From assembly GCF_021151785.1 (NCBI RefSeq), contig NZ_JAGKWP010000045.1, forward strand, positions 1 to 19,826: DNA of 19,826 bases, written 5' to 3'. The DNA comes from Flavobacterium sp. Lineage in GTDB: Bacteria; Bacteroidota; Bacteroidia; Flavobacteriales; Flavobacteriaceae. Below, piece after piece: positions 7,704 through 14,411 of the stretch. How positions within the stretch are numbered: position 1 is the stretch's first letter; every line of letters starts with the position of its first letter. The notes beneath the pieces are model-generated. The model ran no database searches and was not told the origin of the DNA. It saw nothing but the letters and a program-made list of their open reading frames with translations. The position numbers and the translations under genes were made by a program.

Positions 7704-7787
7704 TCTCCCATCCTGAATTTATTTCAGGATCTAAAAGAGGAAGCTGAATTCGTTTCAACAGAACAAGATTTCTATTAATTAATTTTT
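7704..7787. repeat. Interspersed palindromic repeat (REP-like), two hairpin units
   Basis: Right after the GH3 stop lies a perfect 8-bp palindrome, ATCCTGAA (7710-7717) and TTCAGGAT (7723-7730), with a 5-base loop, followed by ATCT-type sequence. A second, decayed unit follows: GCTGAA (7743-7748) and TTCAAC (7754-7759), one mismatch. The core equals the element inside rfbD at 15060-15080 except for one stem position, where both sides have changed together (C:G versus G:C). No T-run follows, so it is not a typical intrinsic terminator. Confidence 0.75.
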
Positions 7788-8687
7788 ATGAAAAAACTAA
7801 TTTTACTTTTTCTATTCTCATTACTAGCAAACGCTCAAATAAAAGGCGTTGTAAAAGACAGCTTAACAGGCGAACCAATTCAGTTTGTAAATATTTATGC
7901 ATCAAATAATAAGGTTTTTAATTCAGACAGTAAGGGAAATTTTGTGTTAGAGGAAAATATTAAAGGTAAAGCTATATTTCAACTATTTGGATACCAATCA
8001 AAATCTTGTGAATTATCTGATAACATGGAAATAAAATTAATTCCAATTGAAAATCAGATAAAAGAAGTAATAATAAAGAGAGAAAAACAAAAAATAGAAA
8101 AGGAAATTGATATTTTTGAATCGTATGGTTTTAGATATCATAACAATAATCATGGATGTGCTATATTGTTAAAAAGAGATTCTTTAAATAAAAATTGTAA
8201 TTTTTTAAAAAAAATAAAATTTCACACCGATTCAAACATTGACAAAGCAAAATTAAAAATTTCATTTTTAAACAATTCTAAATTTCATTCTATTGAACAG
8301 AATGAAATAGTTCATGATACAATTATTGAAGTAAAAAAAGGAGCAAGAAGTAATCTGTTGGATTTATCCAATACAAACATTCAAATTCCCGATGAAGGTT
8401 TATTTATTTGTTTTGAAAATCTTTTAATTGAAGAAAACAAATATTTTTTTGAAACTACAGGAAGAATGCCAAATGGAGAGAAAAAAACATTCAAGAGTAT
8501 GAGTTACGAACCTGAAATTTCACTAGTACCATCAAATCAATTTACAGTTTATTACAGAAGATTTAGTACTTGGGAAAAAGCTAAAAAAGTCATTATTGAA
8601 AACCCAAATAGTTACGAAATGTTGTTAATGAAAAAATATCACGAAAAAATTCTAACACCATCAGTAAAAATCACATTGACCAACTAA
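7788..8687 (+). CDS. Secreted protein with carboxypeptidase-regulatory-like N-terminal domain
   Basis: A 299-residue exported protein. A signal peptide (1-16, LLANA before Gln17) precedes a carboxypeptidase D regulatory-like beta-sandwich (about 17-85) recognisable from IKGVVKDSLTGEPIQFVNIY (18-37), the D47SKGNF turn and FGYQS (67-71). In Bacteroidota this small domain heads TonB-dependent receptors and many envelope proteins. The remaining two thirds (about 100-299), rich in Lys, Asn and Ile, matches no family I recognise. There is no membrane barrel, no T9SS sorting domain and no lipobox Cys, so a periplasmic place is the simplest guess. It stands alone between a palindromic repeat and a promoter, and is more AT-rich than its neighbours. 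Confidence 0.8.
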   Translation: MKKLILLFLFSLLANAQIKGVVKDSLTGEPIQFVNIYASNNKVFNSDSKGNFVLEENIKGKAIFQLFGYQSKSCELSDNMEIKLIPIENQIKEVIIKREKQKIEKEIDIFESYGFRYHNNNHGCAILLKRDSLNKNCNFLKKIKFHTDSNIDKAKLKISFLNNSKFHSIEQNEIVHDTIIEVKKGARSNLLDLSNTNIQIPDEGLFICFENLLIEENKYFFETTGRMPNGEKKTFKSMSYEPEISLVPSNQFTVYYRRFSTWEKAKKVIIENPNSYEMLLMKKYHEKILTPSVKITLTN

Positions 8688-8707
8688 TATTAAAAGTAGT
8701 ATATTTG
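8676..8707 (+). promoter_or_regulatory. Promoter with -33 TTG and -7 TATATTTG for the 561-residue gene
   Basis: TTG at 8676-8678 and TATATTTG at 8700-8707 are separated by 21 bases, fitting the TTG-N17-23-TAnnTTTG pattern of Flavobacterium promoters. The -7 box ends 24 bases before the ATG at 8732. The -33 element overlaps the end of the preceding coding region. This is the only promoter in the window with both boxes. No other clear promoter appears before the rfb genes, so it may also feed the polysaccharide locus. Confidence 0.65.
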
Positions 8708-8731
8708 CAGGTTAGATAAAAGATAAAATTA

Positions 8732-10417
8732 ATGAAGGACATTAAAAACATTTCGCGCTCACGAGCGCAAGAGTCGTCGGCAGCTATCGAACGACTGTAC
8801 ATTACCATGCGTCACTTGTTTAACAGAGGATTCTATAAACCTATGGGAGTTTCTGGAGAAACATTACGTGAAGCTTTATTATCACTACGACCAGAAATTT
8901 ATGGTTCTATTGCCGAAGAAAAGGTAGAATTAAATGGGTTATTATACGTTATAGAACGTTTACCTGTAGGAATTGAGCAGTGTCGTTACATCAATTTAAC
9001 TTCTGACGAAGGATATGCCAACTCGCATTTTAAAGCCATCGTTCCTCCAAAAAGAAGAAGGAATTGTTACCGTATTGATGACGAACAAATGAATGTGGAA
9101 ATCACACGTGGTCGTTCGGATATTTACGATATTTTGACTCACTTAACATTTATTTTCATTGAATCACATAAAATTAAAGACCGCGTTTTAATTGATGATG
9201 AAGGAAAAGTGTCAAGAGACTGGGAAAAACTAGAACAGTATACGTTACAACCGAAAAAGTTAACTCAGATAGAACGCGAGATTGCGATGTCTCACGCTTC
9301 AAACGTATTAGGAAGAACGTTTGCAGAGGTTCAAGATATTTATGATGGTTTTGCTACTTCAGAAGCACCAGATCGTTTTTTACAAATTATTTATTGGCTG
9401 GGAAAATTAGCTATTGAAGAAGTCGTAGACAATAATAAACGAACAATTACGTTTAGTCCCATATTAAGAGAACGTTTAGGGCATCATATATATGGCGAAA
9501 TTTGGGCAAACACCATTAAAGAAACATTAGAAAAAAATCAATTATTAGACCGACCAATTCATATCATTAGTGCAAATATGCACAGTGTAATGAATTCGGT
9601 TTTTGCACCAGCAGTTCTAGGAGCTAAATACAAAGGGAAAGAACCATATCAAATTTATGAAGATTTAAGTGCTTCTGAAAATAAAGAATTACGTAAAAAA
9701 GTAGAAGAATTTGCTTTACAGCATGGAATGATTTCAATTCCAGATACTTCGGGAACAAATATCGATGTTCAAATCTTTGATTCGGCAAAATTTGATTGGA
9801 AAAAAACAGCATTTCCAACAGCAACGGCCAAAGATAAACCGGTTTTAATTGTAATGGATTATGCTTTTGGAGAGCAAGCTTTTGAAACCATTGATGAGTT
9901 ATTGAAACCGTATAAAGTGAAAAAAGAAAAATATTTCTTAAATGTAGAATCGGTTTCAATCATGGGTAAAGCTGGAATATTAGAAGGAGGAAAAGGCGAC
10001 ATCATGATTCCAAACGCACATGTGAATGAAGGAACAGCAGATAATTATCCATTTGATAATGAACTTACAAAAGAAATGTTTGAAGGAAATGGAATTCCTG
10101 TATTTGCAGGCCCAATGATTACTGTGTTAGGAACTTCTCTTCAAAATAAAGATTTATTGAAGTTTTTCCATGAATCTACATGGGGTGCCATTGGATTAGA
10201 AATGGAAGGAGCGTATTACCAAAAAGCTATACAATCTGCTTCTAGAATTAGAAAAAGTATTAATCCAAATGTAAAAGTGAGATATGCGTATTATGCCTCT
10301 GATAATCCTTTAGAAACGGGAAGTACTTTAGCTTCTGGTGGATTAGGAACAACTGGAGTAAAACCGACCTATTTAATCACTATTAAAATATTAGAACAAA
10401 TTTTTAAAGTCAAATAA
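8732..10417 (+). CDS. Nucleoside phosphorylase/nucleosidase-like protein, probably DUF6909 family
   Basis: A 561-residue cytoplasmic protein typical of Flavobacteria; I believe it belongs to the family catalogued as DUF6909, but could not check. The N-terminal half (1-270) is helical and of unknown role. The C-terminal half (about 275-561) carries hints of the purine nucleoside phosphorylase/AMP nucleosidase fold: SIMGKAGILEGGKGDIMIP (409-427), GLEMEGAYY (488-496), which resembles the EMEG nucleoside-binding motif, and YASDNPLE (521-528), where an Asp commonly contacts the base. From these, cleavage or binding of a purine nucleotide or nucleoside is a reasonable inference, unproven. It has its own promoter and ends 8 bases before the Wzz-like gene, so read-through into the polysaccharide locus is likely. 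Confidence 0.75.
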   Translation: MKDIKNISRSRAQESSAAIERLYITMRHLFNRGFYKPMGVSGETLREALLSLRPEIYGSIAEEKVELNGLLYVIERLPVGIEQCRYINLTSDEGYANSHFKAIVPPKRRRNCYRIDDEQMNVEITRGRSDIYDILTHLTFIFIESHKIKDRVLIDDEGKVSRDWEKLEQYTLQPKKLTQIEREIAMSHASNVLGRTFAEVQDIYDGFATSEAPDRFLQIIYWLGKLAIEEVVDNNKRTITFSPILRERLGHHIYGEIWANTIKETLEKNQLLDRPIHIISANMHSVMNSVFAPAVLGAKYKGKEPYQIYEDLSASENKELRKKVEEFALQHGMISIPDTSGTNIDVQIFDSAKFDWKKTAFPTATAKDKPVLIVMDYAFGEQAFETIDELLKPYKVKKEKYFLNVESVSIMGKAGILEGGKGDIMIPNAHVNEGTADNYPFDNELTKEMFEGNGIPVFAGPMITVLGTSLQNKDLLKFFHESTWGAIGLEMEGAYYQKAIQSASRIRKSINPNVKVRYAYYASDNPLETGSTLASGGLGTTGVKPTYLITIKILEQIFKVK

Positions 10418-10425
10418 ATATATTT

Positions 10426-11388
10426 ATGTCAAATAACATTCAAGACCAAGAGTTAGATTTAACCCAAATAGGTCAAGGAATAAAAAATTTTTTCCAAAAT
10501 ATTCTTAACAGATGTTTTGATTTGATTTTTTTCTTTTTGAAGAAGAAGTTCATCATCATGATTTTATTTATGCTTGGAGTTGTGGGTGGCTACTTTTTAG
10601 ATAAAGGAAAATTATATGAACACTCTATTGCAGTAATTCCAAATTTTGGCAGTAATGATTATTTGTACAATCAAATTGACTTTTTAGATAAAAAATTAGC
10701 TGAAAAAGACACGTTGTTTTTCAACTCTATTGGTATAAAAAACAGTAAAAATATATTATCATTTGAAGTTGAAGCTACTCAGCAGATTTATAATTTTATT
10801 ACAGATAGAGAAAGAGGAAATCAGAATTTAGAGTTGATAAAATTAATGGCTGAAGATGGAGATATAGATAAAATTTTAAAAGACGAATTAACAAGTAAGC
10901 AATATTATTTACAAAATATTATTATTACAACAAAAGGTAAATTTAAAAGAGAACAATTGGTTGATCCTTTCTTGAAATATCTTAATAACTCTTCATTTTT
11001 TCTAAAACAAAAAGAAACAAATCAAGAGAATGTTAAAGAAAAAATTGCTTTAAATGATTCTTTAATCAAGCAAATAGATGGAATTATTCAAGTTTTGTCA
11101 AAAAACAATTCAAGTTCAAGTATTACTATTTCTGAGAAAAGTAGTGTTGCAGAATTAATTGATAAAAAAGATAAATTAATACAGGAGTCACAATATTTGA
11201 AATTAAATAATAATATTTACGACAAAGTGATTAAGGATGAAAGTGTAAGTATGAATAATTTGAATAAAACATCTATTTTCTTAAAAATGAAAGTAATATT
11301 ACCTTTATTACTAATTTTTATTTATTTGTTATTTTATTCATTTTCTCAACTTTATAAGCAGCAAAAAGCTAGATTAGGAAATAGTTAA
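10426..11388 (+). CDS. Wzz-like polysaccharide chain-length or co-polymerase membrane protein
   Basis: A 320-residue protein with the two-membrane-segment layout of polysaccharide co-polymerases. The first segment lies at about 42-59 (FIIMILFMLGVVGGYFL), a large periplasmic part with coiled-coil-like stretches (about 195-270) follows, and a second segment lies at about 290-308 near the C-terminus. No tyrosine-kinase domain is fused. The proline-rich motif common before the second segment of Wzz is not clear, so the assignment rests mainly on topology and on its position directly before rfbB (3-base gap). Such proteins regulate the length of O-antigen or exopolysaccharide. A divergent lineage-specific membrane protein is the alternative. 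Confidence 0.65.
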   Translation: MSNNIQDQELDLTQIGQGIKNFFQNILNRCFDLIFFFLKKKFIIMILFMLGVVGGYFLDKGKLYEHSIAVIPNFGSNDYLYNQIDFLDKKLAEKDTLFFNSIGIKNSKNILSFEVEATQQIYNFITDRERGNQNLELIKLMAEDGDIDKILKDELTSKQYYLQNIIITTKGKFKREQLVDPFLKYLNNSSFFLKQKETNQENVKEKIALNDSLIKQIDGIIQVLSKNNSSSSITISEKSSVAELIDKKDKLIQESQYLKLNNNIYDKVIKDESVSMNNLNKTSIFLKMKVILPLLLIFIYLLFYSFSQLYKQQKARLGNS

Positions 11389-11391
11389 ACT

Positions 11392-12405
11392 ATGAAAAAT
11401 ATTTTAGTAACCGGCGGTGCTGGTTTTATTGGGTCTAATTTCGTTCCCTATTTCATTGAAAGCAATGAAGATTACCATTTAGTAAATTTAGATGTATTAA
11501 CTTACGCAGGTAACTTAGAAAATGTAAAAGAAGTAGAAAATCATCCCAGATATACTTTTGTTCAAGGAGATATTTGTGATAGAACCTTCATAGAGGATTT
11601 ATTTGCAAACTACCAATTTCATGATGTCATTCATTTTGCCGCTGAAAGTCATGTAGATAATTCCATCTCTGGACCAGAAGCATTTATTAGAACTAATGTT
11701 CTAGGTACATTCAATCTATTAGATACAGCAAGAAAATTATGGATGAACGATCCTAATGATTATAAAGTAGAGTTTTCAACCGCTCGTTTTCATCATGTTT
11801 CTACAGATGAGGTTTACGGTACTTTAGGGGAGACAGGCTTATTTGAAGAAACTACGCCGTATGCTCCAAATAGTCCCTATTCAGCTTCAAAAGCAGGTTC
11901 AGATATGATTGTGAGAAGTTATTTTCATACTTATGGAATGAATGTGGTTACTACTAATTGTTCTAACAATTACGGACCAAAACAACATAATGAAAAATTA
12001 ATTCCTACCATTATTCGTAAAGCATTAACAGGAGAAAATATTCCCATTTACGGCGATGGGAAAAATGTGCGTGATTGGTTATACGTACTGGATCATTGTA
12101 AAGGAATTGAGTTGGCATTTAAAACAGGTAAATCGGGTGAAACCTATAATATTGGCGGAAGAAACGAACGCAATAATTTACAAATTGTAGATAGAGTTTG
12201 TACTATTTTAGATGAATTAAAACCCAAAGTATCGGGAAGTTATAAAGACCAAATTACTTTTGTAAAAGATCGTCCTGGTCACGATTTACGTTATGCTATC
12301 GATGCTACAAAAATAGAAAACGAATTAGGCTGGAAGGCTGATGAAAATTTTGATACTGGAATTGTGAAAACAATCGAATGGTACCTTGGTAAATTAGCCA
12401 ATTAG
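11392..12405 (+). CDS. rfbB: dTDP-glucose 4,6-dehydratase
   Basis: Cytoplasmic short-chain dehydrogenase/reductase (extended type) that converts dTDP-glucose to dTDP-4-keto-6-deoxyglucose, the second step of dTDP-L-rhamnose synthesis. The 337-residue length is normal. The NAD-binding GGAGFIG (8-14), the catalytic STDEVYG (137-143, Thr138-Asp139-Glu140) and YSASK (163-167, Tyr163/Lys167) are all present, as is NNYGP (192-196). It begins 3 bases after the Wzz-like gene. Its final codons (Leu-Ala-Asn-stop) are written by an array with an 8-base period (AATTAGCC), so the array has either shaped the C-terminus or grown from it. Confidence 0.96.
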   Translation: MKNILVTGGAGFIGSNFVPYFIESNEDYHLVNLDVLTYAGNLENVKEVENHPRYTFVQGDICDRTFIEDLFANYQFHDVIHFAAESHVDNSISGPEAFIRTNVLGTFNLLDTARKLWMNDPNDYKVEFSTARFHHVSTDEVYGTLGETGLFEETTPYAPNSPYSASKAGSDMIVRSYFHTYGMNVVTTNCSNNYGPKQHNEKLIPTIIRKALTGENIPIYGDGKNVRDWLYVLDHCKGIELAFKTGKSGETYNIGGRNERNNLQIVDRVCTILDELKPKVSGSYKDQITFVKDRPGHDLRYAIDATKIENELGWKADENFDTGIVKTIEWYLGKLAN

Positions 12406-12423
12406 CCAATTCACCAATGTGCC
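12392..12423. repeat. 8-base-period array across the rfbB stop codon
   Basis: Four consecutive octamers: AATTAGCC, AATTAGCC, AATTCACC and AATGTGCC. Their reverse complement (GGCACATT, GGTGAATT, GGCTAATT) follows the same ATTG-plus-four rhythm as the arrays before rfbA and rfbC, so this is the family in opposite orientation. The first two units encode the last residues and stop codon of rfbB. Confidence 0.75.
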
Positions 12424-12455
12424 GATTATTTACTAGCTGTAAAAGAGGCACATTG
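12415..12455. repeat. Stem-loop after rfbB formed by octamer-array sequence
   Basis: CAATGTGCC (12415-12423) pairs perfectly with GGCACATTG (12447-12455). Inside lies a second stem, TTTAC (12429-12433) with GTAAA (12439-12443). The result is a long imperfect hairpin just after the rfbB stop. No T-run follows. It may stabilise or process the message. A decayed palindromic repeat (GTCATGTTGAAC...) continues to about 12475. Confidence 0.6.
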
Positions 12456-12487
12456 TCATGTTGAACATTCAAAATTAAATATACGCC

Positions 12488-12834
12488 ATGATAACATTTG
12501 AAGAGAAATACAAAGACAATTTAATTTTGCTAAAAAAACAGTATTATTCACTGAAAAATTACAAGAAGAAAAAAGATTTGTAATTGCAAATCAATTACTA
12601 AAATCAGGAACTTCAATAGGTGCAAATATTAAAGAAGCACAAAATGCAGAAAGCAAAGCAGATTTTATTCATAAGATAAAAATTGCCATGAAAGAAGCAG
12701 AAGAAACTGAATATTGGTTATTTTTATGCAATGAATTAGAAAATTATCCGAATTCAGAAGAATTATTAGATGATATTTTTGAAATTTTAAGGATATCTAA
12801 TAAAATAATTTCTTCATCAAAAAACATAAAGTAA
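12488..12834 (+). pseudogene. Four-helix-bundle protein (S23/TIGR02436 type), frameshifted
   Basis: The frame ending at 12834 encodes the conserved core of this family: LLKSGTSIGANIKEAQNA, ESKADFIHK, KEAEETEYWL, and a C-terminal helix. Upstream in that frame a TGA at 12499-12501 interrupts it, and no ATG, GTG or TTG appears before the core. The ATG at 12488 is in another frame, reads MITFEEKYKD, and stops at 12581-12583. Removing two A residues near 12520 (GACAATTTAATTTTGC to GACTTTAATTTTGC) would join MITFEEKYKD to FNFAKKTV, matching the family N-terminus. A small frameshift is therefore the best explanation, or a sequencing error. Such proteins are often found inserted in Bacteroidota polysaccharide loci; their role is unknown. 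It lies between rfbB and rfbA, bounded by octamer arrays. Confidence 0.75.
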
Positions 12835-12841
12835 TCTAAAA

Positions 12842-12881
12842 ATTGGCACATTGACCCATTGTCAAATCGCCTCATTAGTAA
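12842..12881 (+). repeat. 8-base-period ATTGnnnn array in front of rfbA
   Basis: Five octamers in phase: ATTGGCAC, ATTGACCC, ATTGTCAA, ATCGCCTC and ATTAGTAA, degrading towards the gene. One base separates the array from the rfbA ATG at 12883. It occupies the place where translation signals would be. Confidence 0.75.
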
Positions 12882-12882
12882 C

Positions 12883-13740
12883 ATGAAAGGAATTATATTA
12901 GCCGGCGGCTCAGGAACACGTTTACACCCCTTAACATTAGCGGTAAGTAAACAATTAATGCCTATTTACGACAAACCGATGATTTATTATCCATTATCAA
13001 CTTTGATGTGGGCAGGAATCAATGAAATTTTGATTATTTCAACGCCTCATGATCTACCTTTATTCAGACAATTATTAGGAGATGGAAGTTCATTAGGTTG
13101 TCGTTTTGAATATGCCGTTCAAGAACATCCAAATGGATTAGCAGAAGCTTTTATAATCGGTAAGGAGTTTGTAGGAAATGATAAGGTAGCCTTAATTTTA
13201 GGAGACAATATTTTTTACGGAACTGGATTAGCGGAATTGTTACAAGCAAATAACAATCCTAATGGTGGAATTGTTTACGCTTATCATGTACACGACCCAG
13301 AACGTTATGGTGTAGTGGAGTTTGATCCTAATGGCAAGGTGCTTTCAATAGAAGAAAAACCACTTGAACCAAAATCTAATTATGCTGTTCCTGGAATTTA
13401 TTTTTATGATAACCAAGTCTTAGAAATTGCAGCAAATATCAAGCCAAGTCATCGAGGAGAATTAGAAATCACAGATGTAAATAAAGCGTATTTAGAACAA
13501 GGTAATTTACAAGTATCTATTTTAGATAGAGGAACCGCTTGGTTGGATACCGGTACATTTCAATCATTAATGCAAGCAGGCCAATTTGTACAAGTAATTG
13601 AAGAACGTCAAGGATTAAAAATTGGTGCAATTGAAGAAGCGGCATACAAAATGGGCTTCATTGACGCAGCGCAATTAAAAAAATTAGCCGAACCTCTTTT
13701 AAAAAGTGGGTACGGTAAACATTTAATGAGCTTAATTTAA
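12883..13740 (+). CDS. rfbA: Glucose-1-phosphate thymidylyltransferase
   Basis: Cytoplasmic nucleotidyltransferase that makes dTDP-glucose from glucose-1-phosphate and dTTP, the first step of dTDP-L-rhamnose synthesis. From the ATG at 12883 it is 285 residues with the classical start MKGIILAGGSGTRLHPLT; the signature GGSGTRL spans 8-14, Lys23 lies in SKQLMP, and the metal-binding Asp108 is in LGDNIFYG (106-113). RYGVVEFD and EEKPLEPKS are also typical. A TTG at 12859 in the same frame would add eight residues written by repeat sequence, so the ATG is preferred. It is separated from rfbB by the broken four-helix-bundle gene and repeats. Confidence 0.96.
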   Translation: MKGIILAGGSGTRLHPLTLAVSKQLMPIYDKPMIYYPLSTLMWAGINEILIISTPHDLPLFRQLLGDGSSLGCRFEYAVQEHPNGLAEAFIIGKEFVGNDKVALILGDNIFYGTGLAELLQANNNPNGGIVYAYHVHDPERYGVVEFDPNGKVLSIEEKPLEPKSNYAVPGIYFYDNQVLEIAANIKPSHRGELEITDVNKAYLEQGNLQVSILDRGTAWLDTGTFQSLMQAGQFVQVIEERQGLKIGAIEEAAYKMGFIDAAQLKKLAEPLLKSGYGKHLMSLI

Positions 13741-13743
13741 TGA

Positions 13744-13858
13744 GCCAATTATCAATATCCAATGTGGCAATTAATTAGTTTTTCGTAATAATTGGCACAT
13801 TGTCTAATTAAATTTTAAATTGGCATATTGCCGCATTGTCTAATTGACAAATTGAATA
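13744..13858. repeat. rfbA-rfbC gap: opposed octamer-type arrays forming a hairpin
   Basis: The left part (13744-13775) contains CAAT at 7-8 base spacing. The right part contains ATTGnnnn units: ATTGGCAC, ATTGTCTA, ATTAAATT (13791-13814), a 4-base TTAA shift, then ATTGGCAT, ATTGCCGC, ATTGTCTA, ATTGACAA, ATTGAATA (13819-13858). The two parts face each other: CAATGTGGCAATTA (13760-13773) pairs with TAATTGGCACATTG (13789-13802) with one mismatch. The last unit ends one base before the rfbC ATG. No promoter box or protein-coding frame was found here. Confidence 0.75.
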
Positions 13859-13859
13859 A

Positions 13860-14411
13860 ATGAAATTTACGGAAACCAAACTTAAAGGATGTTTTATCCT
13901 AGAACCCAAAATTATAGGAGATGAGAGAGGCTCGTTCATGGAAAGTTTTAATGAAAAAACATTTGCTGAAGGAGTTGGTCAACAGGTTCATTTTGTTCAA
14001 GACAATCAATCTTTTTCAACAAAGGGAGTCTTAAGAGGACTACATTATCAAACAGGAGAACACGCACAAGCTAAATTAGTTCGTGTATTAAATGGTGAAG
14101 TATTAGATGTTGCAGTAGATTTAAGGCCCAATTCTCCTACATATGGTCAGTATGAAACCGCTTTACTTACAGGGGATAACCAAATTCAGTTTTATATACC
14201 TCGTGGTTTTGCTCACGGTTTTTTGGTTTTAAGCGAAACAGCAACTTTTTTTTATAAATGTGATAATTTTTATAACGCAGCAAGTGAAGGCGGTATATTC
14301 TTTAATGATCCCACTTTAACTATTGATTGGACGTTTCCAATTGAAGAGATGATTATCTCCGAAAAAGACCAGCAGTTACCCACTTTAGAAAACGCAAAAA
14401 AAGTATGGTAG
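13860..14411 (+). CDS. rfbC: dTDP-4-dehydrorhamnose 3,5-epimerase
   Basis: Cytoplasmic cupin-fold epimerase, third step of dTDP-L-rhamnose synthesis, 183 residues as usual. Visible are FVQDNQSFSTKGVLRGLHYQ (45-64) with the general base His62, VLNGEVLDVAVDLR (76-89), IPRGFAHGF (113-121) with His119, and FYKCDNFY (131-138) with the Tyr132/Tyr138 pair. Asp170 near the C-terminus matches the Asp that activates His62. The stop overlaps the rfbD start by 7 bases (14405-14411), indicating translational coupling. Directly before its ATG lies an octamer array instead of a recognisable ribosome-binding site. Confidence 0.96.
   Translation: MKFTETKLKGCFILEPKIIGDERGSFMESFNEKTFAEGVGQQVHFVQDNQSFSTKGVLRGLHYQTGEHAQAKLVRVLNGEVLDVAVDLRPNSPTYGQYETALLTGDNQIQFYIPRGFAHGFLVLSETATFFYKCDNFYNAASEGGIFFNDPTLTIDWTFPIEEMIISEKDQQLPTLENAKKVW

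Noticed and set aside
7710..7730. Palindrome after the GH3 gene as an intrinsic terminator
   Set aside because: No T-run follows and the same element occurs inside rfbD, so it is better explained as an interspersed repeat.
9624..9959. 111-codon antisense frame within the nucleosidase-like gene
   Set aside because: Product is unrecognisable and sits wholly opposite conserved coding sequence.
12488..12583. Short independent ORF starting MITFEEKYKD
   Set aside because: It fits better as the displaced N-terminus of the frameshifted four-helix-bundle gene.
12859..12882. TTG start giving RfbA eight extra N-terminal residues
   Set aside because: The extra residues are written by the octamer array, and the family starts at MKGIILAGG, which is the ATG at 12883.
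12842..13858. Octamer arrays as a CRISPR array
   Set aside because: Units are 8 bases, contiguous, without spacers of constant length, and no cas gene is present.
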